Assembly: GCA_964503615.1 (NCBI GenBank)
Contig: CAZDBA010000071.1
Coordinates: forward strand, 1 to 24,171
Source of the DNA: CAZDBA01 sp964503615
GTDB lineage: Bacteria; Planctomycetota; Planctomycetia; Pirellulales; Pirellulaceae
Direction of reading: 5' to 3'
DNA: 24,171 nucleotides
The position numbers and the translations under genes are program-made. The notes beneath the pieces were generated by a model. The model was not told the origin of the DNA and made no database searches. It saw nothing but the letters and a program-made list of their open reading frames with translations. This document shows positions 17,133-24,171 of this stretch, in pieces; positions within the stretch are counted from its first letter, which is position 1; every line of letters begins with the position of its first letter.

Positions 17133-17846
17133 ATGAGCGAACACGAATTACAACTTCAACGATTGGTCGACGGCCAGCTTGATCGCAGTCAGATCCAGCA
17201 ACTGCTGCGCAAGGCTCAGCAGCATCCGGAACTTTGGCAGCAGATCGCGGCAGCATTTGTTGAGGACCAAATCTGGAAAGTCGAAATTGGAGAACGGTTT
17301 TCCGCTACCGCTGAATCAACAGAAATCAGTGATTTAAACGAAGTCGGAAAACCTCACCCCGGAAAACCTCACCCCAGTGCGAACGCAGAAAACCACGCAC
17401 AACCTTTTGCGAAAGGATTAAAATGGGCGCTTTCGCTCGCTGCTGCAACGCTGATTGGTCTTTGGATTGGCAACCAATTCGGTGACAATATCTCCAACGA
17501 AGGCCGTTCGGACATTGTGAGTGTGGGGGATGCAGTTGACACAGATCCTGAGTTGACCAGTAACCAGGCGGTCGACCAGGTCGACGATGCTCCGCGAGTG
17601 ACTTTCCAACCTGTGGAACATCTTTCCATCGGCGACCTTGGACAGGTTCCGTTGTACAACCTTGCCGATGCTCAAAAGATGGGGCTGTCGTTCGCAGAAT
17701 CTGAAATCCCAAAACAGTTGGTCGAAAGATACGAACGCCAAGGTTACCGATTGCAGCAAGATACACAGTACATTTCCGGGCGGACTCAAAATGGGCGACA
17801 GGTTTTGGTGCCTGTCCGATCTATCAGCTTGAATGCGGGTAATTGA
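17133..17846 (+). CDS. Single-pass membrane protein, probable anti-sigma partner
   Basis: This 237-residue protein has a soluble N-terminal part (1-95) beginning EHELQLQRLVDGQLDRSQIQQLL, typical of planctomycete anti-sigma-like N-termini. One transmembrane helix lies at about 97-114 (WALSLAAATLIGLWIGNQFG). A periplasmic part (115-237) follows, ending YISGRTQNGRQVLVPVRSI. I see no zinc-binding HxxxCxxC, so it is not a ZAS-type anti-sigma factor. Topology and position 24 bases after the ECF gene support the anti-sigma role; sequence homology is weak. The gene contains a 15-bp tandem duplication that encodes repeated GKPHP before the membrane helix. Confidence 0.7.
   Translation: MSEHELQLQRLVDGQLDRSQIQQLLRKAQQHPELWQQIAAAFVEDQIWKVEIGERFSATAESTEISDLNEVGKPHPGKPHPSANAENHAQPFAKGLKWALSLAAATLIGLWIGNQFGDNISNEGRSDIVSVGDAVDTDPELTSNQAVDQVDDAPRVTFQPVEHLSIGDLGQVPLYNLADAQKMGLSFAESEIPKQLVERYERQGYRLQQDTQYISGRTQNGRQVLVPVRSISLNAGN
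17346..17375 (+). repeat. 15-bp perfect tandem duplication inside the anti-sigma-like gene
   Basis: GGAAAACCTCACCCC occurs at 17346-17360 and again at 17361-17375. It adds five residues in frame (GKPHP) to the linker before the transmembrane helix. Perfect identity suggests a recent or slippage-prone event. Confidence 0.9.
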
Positions 17847-17917
17847 GTCGCCAACAGTTAACTTTGAAACCCTTTGATTTGAACCCTGAATATTAAACTT
17901 AAAATTCTGACAAAGAT

Positions 17918-18949
17918 ATGATTACAAAAACGATTTTTACCTTGTTGATGGTGGCCGTTTCTTCGACATCCATTTTGCTTTCGACTTCTTCCCTTTATGG
18001 CCAGGACGACGCTCCAAAAAAACCTGAAGTGATCGAACTGGAAGGAACGATGGAGGGCGGAAAGCTTTTCATTGTCGACGAAGACGGCGAAAAACAGGAG
18101 GTCGACACTGCAAGTGCTCGCAGCGTAAGCATTAGTAACTCAGTCAAGGTCGTTGAACAGGACGGTGAGATTGTTCAGGTGGCTGGCGGCATAGCATCCA
18201 TCGTTGAACAAGACGGTCAGAAAAAAGTGATCAGGTTCGAGAACGCAGATGGAGATGCGGGTATGAACTTTGGCGTAGAGATGCATATCGGGGGCATGCA
18301 TGACAAACATGACGAACAAATTCAAGCGATGCTAGACCAAATACAAATCAGGGCAGGAAACATGCACGATTTCCCGCGGGGTCCGAACGTGTTTCGTATG
18401 AACCGCGGCGAAGTCGGAAAATACATGGTCGGTGTACACTGCTCGCCAGTGAGCGAAGTACTACGTGGCCACTTGCAATTGGATGAATCGATCGGGTTGA
18501 TGGTCGATGCGATTTCACCTGATTCCCCAGCCTTCGATGCCGGTATTGAGCAACATGACATCCTATTGTTTGCTGATGACCAATCGGTGGCGACTCGGGC
18601 GGAATTGACCAAAGCTGTGGAGCTTGCCGGTGAAGAAGGTCGCGCCCTGACGTTGACTTATATTCACCGAGGCGAAGAACAAACAGCAGAGGTGACTCCG
18701 AAAGAAAGACCTGCAGGACAAGCGAATCGTGTCCGGCCTCATATCCTCTGGCCCGATCGACCGGGCCAAGCCCCACAAATGCCGCAGTTCCGTATTCAAG
18801 AACTGGGACCAGGTGTGATCATTCCTGGGCCCGGTGCGATTCTTCCCGATGACATGAATCCAGAAATGGACGAGATCATTCAGCGACTGCAAAAAGACAT
18901 GGAACAGATGCGATTGGAAATCAGAGGAATGAACCTTCAAGATCGATAA
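17918..18949 (+). CDS. Exported PDZ-domain protein
   Basis: This 343-residue protein has a signal peptide (1-29, cleavage near LYGQ-DD) and an acidic, beta-rich region at about 36-112 with a repeated VEQDG motif (79-83 and 96-100). A Met/His-rich segment follows at about 118-152 (MHIGGMHDKHDEQ). The PDZ domain spans about 168-262: GLMVDAISPDSPAFDAGI is the carboxylate-binding region, with DILLFADDQSV after it. A Pro-rich linker leads to a C-terminal helix (about 315-340, IIQRLQKDMEQMRLEI). There is no protease domain, so it is not a DegP-type enzyme; it is more likely a binding or sensing protein. Lying 71 bases after the anti-sigma-like gene, it probably belongs to the same operon and may take part in envelope sensing. 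Confidence 0.88.
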   Translation: MITKTIFTLLMVAVSSTSILLSTSSLYGQDDAPKKPEVIELEGTMEGGKLFIVDEDGEKQEVDTASARSVSISNSVKVVEQDGEIVQVAGGIASIVEQDGQKKVIRFENADGDAGMNFGVEMHIGGMHDKHDEQIQAMLDQIQIRAGNMHDFPRGPNVFRMNRGEVGKYMVGVHCSPVSEVLRGHLQLDESIGLMVDAISPDSPAFDAGIEQHDILLFADDQSVATRAELTKAVELAGEEGRALTLTYIHRGEEQTAEVTPKERPAGQANRVRPHILWPDRPGQAPQMPQFRIQELGPGVIIPGPGAILPDDMNPEMDEIIQRLQKDMEQMRLEIRGMNLQDR

Positions 18950-18961
18950 GATCGCTTGAAA

Positions 18962-18990
18962 TGGTAACCCGACGCGTTAGCGGGGAAGCG
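18962..18990. repeat. Dispersed intergenic repeat copy 2
   Basis: This copy shares CCCGACGCGTTAGCG with 15741-15766 and 21503-21528, differing at two positions over 26 bp. Like the others, it lies just after the end of a gene, 12 bases past the PDZ gene stop. No paired second arm is visible, so this may be a half copy. Confidence 0.8.
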
Positions 18991-19155
18991 AGACTCCTGC
19001 CAAGCCGGATTACATTTTCAACAAACGGATAAACATTCCTAAATAAAAGTTTGGTTGATGCAACCAACCAGCAAATCGAATAACATATGTCATTGATCTA
19101 ACAGATCCACCTACTGTATCAGTCTCATATTTATTCGATTTCAAGCTTTCAGGCG

Positions 19156-21438
19156 ATGACCGACCAACCAGAAAGGGCTGATGATATAACAATCAATCCA
19201 AGTCGATTGGTTGATATCGAATGTGATCGCTTTCTATCTCTTTTGAAACAGGGTTCTGAGCCTAGAATCGAGGAGTTTCTATCCGGTCACGCCTCTCCAA
19301 TTCGTGAGGAACTGTTGGAGCGTCTCGTTCATCTGGAAACTGACCATCGAGGTGGATTTGATGACGAAGCACTCTCCGATTTGCAACAAAGGTTGCCCGA
19401 CGATTCCGAGTTGCTAAGTCGAATCGCTTCGCAAACCATTGCACCAGGAATCACTCCCACCCATCCTTTCGTCTCAGAGAAAAAGGGGAAAGTTCGTATC
19501 GGCGAAGTGCTGGGCGATTATGAACTGATAGGAAAGATTGGTGCAGGCGGGATGGGGCAGGTTTTCAAGGCTCGACATCGTCGCATGAAGCGAATCGTCG
19601 CGTTAAAAATGTTGCCCGACTCACTTGCCGAATCGAAAGAGCTGATTCAACGGTTCCAACGTGAAGTTGAGGCGGCCGCTCAGTTAGACCATCCCAATAT
19701 CGTGACCGCTTATGATGCTGGCGAAGATTCGGGCGTTCACTTTCTTGTTATGCAGTACATTGAGGGCGATGACCTTTCCACCTTGATTCAGGAAAACGGT
19801 CCTTTCAGCCCTCAAGAGGCGGTCAAGCTAACTATCCAAGTGGCAAAGGGGCTTAAATACGCTCACGCAAAAGGAGTTGTCCATCGCGACATCAAGCCAG
19901 CTAATTTGCTGCTGGATTCGGCCGGCACGTTGAAAATTCTCGACATGGGATTGGCCCGTTTTGAGAACTCGCTGGAAAGCGAAAACCGTACCGAACTGAC
20001 TCAGGCCGGCGCGATGATGGGAACCGCCGACTACCTGCCGCCCGAACAAGCTTTGGACTCTCGCCGAGCGGACAACCGCAGCGACATTTACAGTCTGGGT
20101 TGCACGCTTTACCACATGCTGACCGGGAGTGCGGTCTACAAGTCGGACACGTTGATGCAAACGATTATGGCCCATCGTGATTTGCCGATACCGCAAGTAA
20201 CCGAAAGCGTCCAAGGGCTGCCAAGTGAATTTGACGAGCTGATTAATACTTCCCTGGCGAAGAATCCAGCCGAACGATTTCAAACTATGGATGAGATGAT
20301 TCCCCAGTTGGAGGCGTTGATTCCGCTCACCGAAGATTTGACCGTCAGTGTCCAGGAGCAAGCGAAACCGGTAAACGCCGAGGATTTTGCCAGCTACAAA
20401 AGCAACGGCTCCAATGCAGAACTGGCTTCGATTATCCATCAACCGAACTGGACGCCTCTCAAGATACGAATCGGAATCGCCTTCGTCGCTACGTTGTTGT
20501 TGATCAGTCTGGTTTCGATGTTCGTTTCCTATTCCAAGCCGATCGCAAGTCAGATTTGGTTGACGCGGTTCGATGAACTTCCGGGCAATATTTTCGAAGG
20601 ATTTGGTTTCGAGATCGGTTGCCTGCGTGCTTTGATCTACTTGTCCTGTGTCACACTGATATTCTGGAAGAACTTTCGTGAAGAGATCCGGCAAATCCTG
20701 TCCCCAAAAAACCATTCAAAGGGCATCTGGATCACCCGAATTCTGTTGTGCGTTTTATCATTGGGCTTTGGCGCTTACGAATCGTACCGGCACCTGACTC
20801 CCGATGCTGCACCTCGAGAATTGGCGATCGCCTCCGGTATCGAATCGCCGAGCGACGAATTGGTCAATGAACAAGTCGGGCCTTACGCAGCGTTCTTACC
20901 TTATTCGCTAGTCAACTATATGGTTGTAGTTCCGCTACTGGTCGTAGTTCCGTTCGCATCCGCGGCGAAAGATTTTCCGAAAATCCAAATGCAGGGAAAG
21001 TGGATGATCGAGAAAATGGATAAAGGCAGATTCAAAGACTCGCAAATCATAGCGGTGTTTCAAAAGTTCGAATCCAATTGTCAGGCAATCTGCGTTCGGT
21101 ACCTGAGCTTTTTGATGATATTGCTGGTAGCGATCAATTTTGAGTGTTGGATTGGCCGGTACACGCTTTCGGAATCTGGTTTTTCACTCATGTTGCGTGG
21201 CTGGACGATTTGCGGACTGGCGGGCGTAGCTTGCTTTATCTGGATGTTCAGCGTTTACGTGCAGACAAATCAAATTGCGGCCAATACTTTGATCCGTGGT
21301 GACTCGCTCAATGCGGTCAGTTTTAGAAACAACCACAATGGTGCTACGTTTCTAAAATGGATTTTGACAGGAACGGGCGTCGGATTGATCGTTTCCGGGC
21401 TGTTCATTTCGATTGTGATTTGGTCCTTTCGCGGTTAG
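19156..21438 (+). CDS. Transmembrane Ser/Thr protein kinase with polytopic C-terminus
   Basis: This 760-residue protein has a helical N-terminal region (1-115), then a Hanks-type kinase domain at about 121-390. The kinase has the glycine loop IGAGGMG (128-134), Lys151 (VALKML), HRDIKPAN at 243-250 with catalytic Asp245, and DMG at 263-265 instead of DFG. It also has GTADYLPPEQ around 289-298 and the Asp of RSDIYSLG (310). All key residues are present, so it should be active. The C-terminal half has about seven hydrophobic segments, near 438-459, 489-504, 526-541, 582-602, 648-664, 682-702 and 737-757. This is unlike the usual single-pass receptor kinases with WD40 or PASTA sensors. It may sense something in the membrane, but that is inference. 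It follows the sigma/PDZ operon after a 206-base gap and could be independent. Confidence 0.93.
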   Translation: MTDQPERADDITINPSRLVDIECDRFLSLLKQGSEPRIEEFLSGHASPIREELLERLVHLETDHRGGFDDEALSDLQQRLPDDSELLSRIASQTIAPGITPTHPFVSEKKGKVRIGEVLGDYELIGKIGAGGMGQVFKARHRRMKRIVALKMLPDSLAESKELIQRFQREVEAAAQLDHPNIVTAYDAGEDSGVHFLVMQYIEGDDLSTLIQENGPFSPQEAVKLTIQVAKGLKYAHAKGVVHRDIKPANLLLDSAGTLKILDMGLARFENSLESENRTELTQAGAMMGTADYLPPEQALDSRRADNRSDIYSLGCTLYHMLTGSAVYKSDTLMQTIMAHRDLPIPQVTESVQGLPSEFDELINTSLAKNPAERFQTMDEMIPQLEALIPLTEDLTVSVQEQAKPVNAEDFASYKSNGSNAELASIIHQPNWTPLKIRIGIAFVATLLLISLVSMFVSYSKPIASQIWLTRFDELPGNIFEGFGFEIGCLRALIYLSCVTLIFWKNFREEIRQILSPKNHSKGIWITRILLCVLSLGFGAYESYRHLTPDAAPRELAIASGIESPSDELVNEQVGPYAAFLPYSLVNYMVVVPLLVVVPFASAAKDFPKIQMQGKWMIEKMDKGRFKDSQIIAVFQKFESNCQAICVRYLSFLMILLVAINFECWIGRYTLSESGFSLMLRGWTICGLAGVACFIWMFSVYVQTNQIAANTLIRGDSLNAVSFRNNHNGATFLKWILTGTGVGLIVSGLFISIVIWSFRG

Positions 21439-21502
21439 CGATTTGGCTTTCGCGATTGTTTGAGCAAAAGGAATTCTGGCGATTCCCACTACGAGAGGCA
21501 TT

Positions 21503-21567
21503 TGGAAACCCGACGCGTTAGCGAGGAAACAACTTGCCTTCATCCTCGCTAACGCATCGGGTTACCA
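21503..21567. repeat. Dispersed repeat copy 3 as a long hairpin between convergent genes
   Basis: Arms at 21503-21527 and 21543-21567 pair at 23 of 25 positions around a 15-base loop (core CCCGACGCGTTAGCGAGG opposite CCTCGCTAACGCATCGGG). A second small hairpin, GCATTT-GAAA-AAATGC, follows at 21581-21596. The element sits between the convergent kinase and RecQ genes and could act as a bidirectional terminator, though it may simply be a mobile-type repeat (REP/MITE-like). Confidence 0.85.
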
Positions 21568-21619
21568 TTGGCACTTCCAAGCATTTGAAAAAATGCAGCC
21601 TCGGAGCGAAAGGCGACTG

Positions 21620-23068
21620 TCACTCATTTAATTCGGGGGAATAAGGTAATCCGAAATAGGAATGGATATATTCCTTGCGGTCCCCTTCGTGGTTCGCGTA
21701 CTGGACAAGCGCCAGAAGTTTTTGCTGGTCTCTTTTGAGTTTTTCATCAAACTGCTCGTGGTCGTTAAACTGACTTGGCAACTCGTTAATCACCTTTGCC
21801 TCGAACGGATGCCAATTTAGCTGGATAACGTTCCAACGCTCCAACATGGCCAGTGCGGTTTCCAGCCGATGATCGTGTTTGCCCTTCTTGGCCATAAGCC
21901 GCTCCGCCAACCAAGGCATTCCAAACGCAGCGACTTGCTCGGCGTCTTCCTTCAAAAAATCGTAGACTCGCATATAGAACTCAGCGTCCGGATTACTCCA
22001 CCGCATAAACTCCATTTGCGTCGCGAGGTCTTCCTGGTCGTAAAGCAAAACGCATTCTGACGGTTGCCCATCTCGCCCAGCACGACCGATCTCTTGATAG
22101 TAGGACTCCATGGAGCCTGGGATATCGGCGTGAACAACGAACCGGATATTCTCTTTGTCGATTCCCATTCCAAACGCATTGGTTGCAAGTACCAGATGAT
22201 CACCTTCCATGAAACGGTCCTGGATTTGGCGTCGGTGTCGCGGCTCCAACTGCCCGTGATAAACCAAGTGCGGAATTTTTTCGTCGCGCAACCAATCACT
22301 AAACTCCATCAGTGTTTTGATGAGCGTAAAGTAAACGATGCCGGGTCGGCGATGAGCGACGATCACATCGGCGATTCGCTGACGTTTTTCATCTCGGCCC
22401 CAAGTCTGCACCACGTTGAGTGACAGGTTCGGCCGGTTGATCCCTTCGTGGAACAGCTCGATTTCGTCTGGCTGCAAACCCAACTGCCGCACAATGTCGG
22501 TTTGGACTTCTGGAGTCGCGGTGGCGGTCAAAGCGATCGTGGTCGGATTGCCAACCGTTTCCCGAATCTCTTTCAGACGAGTGTAATCGGGACGAAAGTC
22601 ATGCCCCCATTGGCTGATACAGTGAGCCTCATCAACGGCCAACAGGTTGACGGTGCGTTTCGCCAGCACCTCCAGAAATTCCGGCTTGCGAAATCGTTCC
22701 GGCGTGACATACAGCAAATTGAATTTGCCAGACGCGATCGCTGCGTATCGCGACTCTCGATTCTGACGATCCAGCGACGAATTAATAAACTGAGCGTCGA
22801 TCCCTTTGTCCCGCAACGCATCGACTTGGTCTTTCATCAGAGCGATCAGCGGCGAAATGACCAATGTCAGCGGCGGACGCAGCGAGTCGCTTGAGGAGGC
22901 GTCAGCCAACAGGACGGCGGGAATTTGGTAACAAACCGATTTGCCCATTCCCGTTGGCATAATCACCAGCGTGTGTTTGCCTGCCAGGACTTTCTCAATA
23001 ATCGTCAATTGCTGACCACGGAAATCGTTGTGGCCAAAGTATCTTTGTAGAGCTTGTTGCGGTTTCAT
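21620..23068 (-). CDS. RecQ-family ATP-dependent DNA helicase, short form without zinc cysteines
   Basis: This 482-residue protein contains all superfamily 2 helicase motifs: the Q-motif region FRGQQ (16-20), Walker A TGMGKS (39-44), DEAH (146-149) in VDEAHCISQWGHDFRPDY, TATAT (181-185), FGMGID (299-304) and QEIGRAGRDG (325-334). RecQ unwinds DNA 3' to 5' in recombinational repair. ATG 23068 is preferred over the open-frame start 23131 because MKPQQALQRYFGHNDFR is the normal RecQ N-terminus. After the helicase core, the RecQ C-terminal part is short. The zinc-binding cysteine cluster is missing: where a Cys-Arg-Arg and YFGE are usual, this protein has DRKEYIHSYFG and then stops after 11 residues. 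There is no winged-helix RQC or HRDC domain. The gene is convergent with the kinase. Confidence 0.92.
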   Translation of the reverse strand: MKPQQALQRYFGHNDFRGQQLTIIEKVLAGKHTLVIMPTGMGKSVCYQIPAVLLADASSSDSLRPPLTLVISPLIALMKDQVDALRDKGIDAQFINSSLDRQNRESRYAAIASGKFNLLYVTPERFRKPEFLEVLAKRTVNLLAVDEAHCISQWGHDFRPDYTRLKEIRETVGNPTTIALTATATPEVQTDIVRQLGLQPDEIELFHEGINRPNLSLNVVQTWGRDEKRQRIADVIVAHRRPGIVYFTLIKTLMEFSDWLRDEKIPHLVYHGQLEPRHRRQIQDRFMEGDHLVLATNAFGMGIDKENIRFVVHADIPGSMESYYQEIGRAGRDGQPSECVLLYDQEDLATQMEFMRWSNPDAEFYMRVYDFLKEDAEQVAAFGMPWLAERLMAKKGKHDHRLETALAMLERWNVIQLNWHPFEAKVINELPSQFNDHEQFDEKLKRDQQKLLALVQYANHEGDRKEYIHSYFGLPYSPELNE

Positions 23069-23187
23069 GTGCCCTATGTTAATCAAACATCTTTCTGGCA
23101 AAAGCCGAAACCGGCGTCCAACCGAATTCAAAACCTGATATCATGCGCGGCTGCTATTGAATTCTTACGATTGTATATTTTGGATCT

Positions 23188-23892
23188 ATGACTGCGGCCC
23201 CTCAAATCGTCTGTGTTGCCTCGACTATGCGAAGTGGCTCGACGCTGCTCAAAGCGTTATTGGCCGAAGCAAGCGACGTTTCCAACTTGCCTGAGCAGAA
23301 TTTTCAGAAGTTCGTGAGCGACGCGCAGGCTGCGGACAAGATCGCCGCACTGGATGATAATCCCATCATCGTTTTGAAGCGGCCAGGTTGGTACAACGAG
23401 ATCGGAAGCTATCCGCGACTGCCCAACATCACCGGATTAAAGACGATCGTGTTGATTCGGGACTGTTACGATACGGTCCAGTCGTTGCGCAAGATGACGT
23501 TTCGCAAACTGGCGGGCTGGGTTTCCGGGATGACCAATGGGTGGCTTGCCAAAAAATACTGGGCGGGAATGACCGAGTCGCTTTTGAAGCTGCACAACAA
23601 CGAAGCACATGACAGTTTGTTGGTTCGCTACGAAGATCTAACCGCTCGACCACTGGAACAAACGTTACGGATGTTCGACTTTATCGGCTCCAGTCAAAAA
23701 ACCGGCGTCGACAGTTACAGCAAGCCGGACGATTTTCGCTGGCGTTGGGGCAGCGACGATAACAGCGACAACATCAAATCGCTAACGGTACAAGCTCGCC
23801 CCGCCAAACCTCAAACAAACCAATCGCTTGTTGAATTAATCAACTCAAACGAGCGAATCAAACGACTGCGAGAACAAGCTGGCTATTTGTAG
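23188..23892 (+). CDS. Sulfotransferase-like protein (PAPS-dependent)
   Basis: This 234-residue protein has the 5'-phosphosulfate-binding loop TMRSGSTLLKALL (13-25) after a first beta strand. The 3'-phosphate pair is Arg91 and Ser99 in LIRDCYDTVQS, with the eight-residue spacing seen in known sulfotransferases. LLVRYEDLTARP (144-155) is the other typical segment. Members transfer sulfate from PAPS to sugars, steroids or proteins; the acceptor cannot be predicted. Planctomycetes carry many such genes. ATG 23188 has no clear Shine-Dalgarno site. The gene diverges from RecQ across 119 bases and ends in a hairpin. It is somewhat short for the family, so only the core domain is present. Confidence 0.85.
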   Translation: MTAAPQIVCVASTMRSGSTLLKALLAEASDVSNLPEQNFQKFVSDAQAADKIAALDDNPIIVLKRPGWYNEIGSYPRLPNITGLKTIVLIRDCYDTVQSLRKMTFRKLAGWVSGMTNGWLAKKYWAGMTESLLKLHNNEAHDSLLVRYEDLTARPLEQTLRMFDFIGSSQKTGVDSYSKPDDFRWRWGSDDNSDNIKSLTVQARPAKPQTNQSLVELINSNERIKRLREQAGYL

Positions 23893-23925
23893 TACGTTTG
23901 GCTTCGCCAATTTCGCCCACTACAA
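23887..23925. terminator. Two-level hairpin after the sulfotransferase gene
   Basis: An outer 7-bp stem TTGTAGT (23887-23893, overlapping the stop codon) pairs with ACTACAA (23919-23925). An inner stem TTGGC-TTC-GCCAA lies at 23898-23910 and is followed by TTT. Position and shape fit a weak terminator, without a long U-tract. Confidence 0.45.
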
Positions 23926-23985
23926 TCGTCCTTCGAGTCATTACGTGCGGCTCGTTTTATTGTGAAGGCTATTCTGACTAGAGAC

Positions 23986-24171
23986 ATGAAACGACCACAC
24001 CGATTTAGCATCAAAGTTGTGGAGGCGTTTGCCGGGACAACAACTTACACGATTGAACATGGAATTGTTCATCGCAAATCTCCCAAATACCCAGCGTTAA
24101 AAACAACCCCGAAGCTTTTTGAATGGCAAGGCTTCTGGAATTTTTGCGACTACCTGAGTTTGTGGGACTGG
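23986..24171 (+). CDS. Unidentified gene, N-terminal part (cut by window end)
   Basis: From ATG 23986 the frame stays open for 62 codons to the last base, starting MKRPHRFSIKVVEAF and containing the aromatic-rich EWQGFWNFCDYLSLWDW at the end. A GTG at 23962 is an alternative start. The protein is basic at the N-terminus and has no signal peptide. I do not recognise the family. Its reality is supported only by the open frame and non-random composition, so it stays tentative. Confidence 0.45.
   Translation, partial: MKRPHRFSIKVVEAFAGTTTYTIEHGIVHRKSPKYPALKTTPKLFEWQGFWNFCDYLSLWDW

Noticed and set aside
19828..20715. A 295-codon open frame on the minus strand
   Set aside because: It lies wholly antisense to the kinase domain, whose motifs are all intact on the plus strand. 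Its translation has no recognisable domain.
1..24171. CRISPR array, phage genes, toxin-antitoxin or insertion sequence
   Set aside because: No regularly spaced repeats, transposase, integrase, capsid or small paired toxin-antitoxin genes could be recognised on either strand. The only repeated intergenic element is the three-copy CCCGACGCGTTAGCG sequence, which is not regularly spaced.

Overview
The window looks like a draft or metagenome-assembled scaffold from a planctomycete, most likely a Pirellulaceae-type organism. This is an inference from gene content, with no taxonomic marker gene in view. Supporting signs are a Ser/Thr kinase with DMG in place of DFG, a Tat-exported Gfo/Idh/MocA oxidoreductase, an ECF sigma operon with a membrane partner, a mucoidy-inhibitor-like (DUF4139) protein, generally weak Shine-Dalgarno sites, and short intergenic hairpin repeats scattered between genes. 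A run of 100 Ns (3456-3555) marks an assembly gap.

Left part (1-8.8 kb): the 3' end of a CPXCG cysteine-rich protein gene (1-102, +) converges on a large gene (minus) that fuses a transglutaminase-like domain to a DUF255/thioredoxin-fold domain. After the gap come a four-TM protein of unknown function (+), a RadC protein with an extra N-terminal winged-helix-like domain (+), a convergent WalJ/YycJ-type metallo-beta-lactamase-fold hydrolase (minus), and a divergent DUF4139 protein (+) followed by a strong intrinsic terminator.

Middle part (8.8-16.3 kb, all minus): in transcription order, FtsX-like permease 1, a cysteine-containing lipoprotein, a HlyD/MacA-like adaptor, a LolD/MacB-like ATPase, permease 2 (joined to the ATPase by a TGATG overlap), then a Gfo/Idh/MocA oxidoreductase. 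The first five genes form a compact tripartite exporter operon with two different permeases for one ATPase. Just upstream lies a small, very cysteine-rich exported protein.

Right part (16.5-24.2 kb): an ECF sigma factor, a single-pass protein that is probably its anti-sigma partner, and a secreted PDZ protein form a plus-strand operon. They are followed by a Ser/Thr kinase with an unusual seven-segment membrane domain at its C-terminus. A convergent RecQ-family helicase without the usual zinc cysteines, a divergent sulfotransferase-like gene, and the start of an unidentified gene cut by the window end complete the region.

I see no CRISPR array, tRNA, rRNA, transposase or phage gene. Most of the window is chromosomal housekeeping and envelope biology. 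The most unusual elements are the split two-permease exporter with its cysteine-rich companions, several unusual domain fusions or losses (transglutaminase-DUF255, wHTH-RadC, zinc-less RecQ, kinase-7TM), and a dispersed CCCGACGCGTTAGCG repeat found at three intergenic sites.
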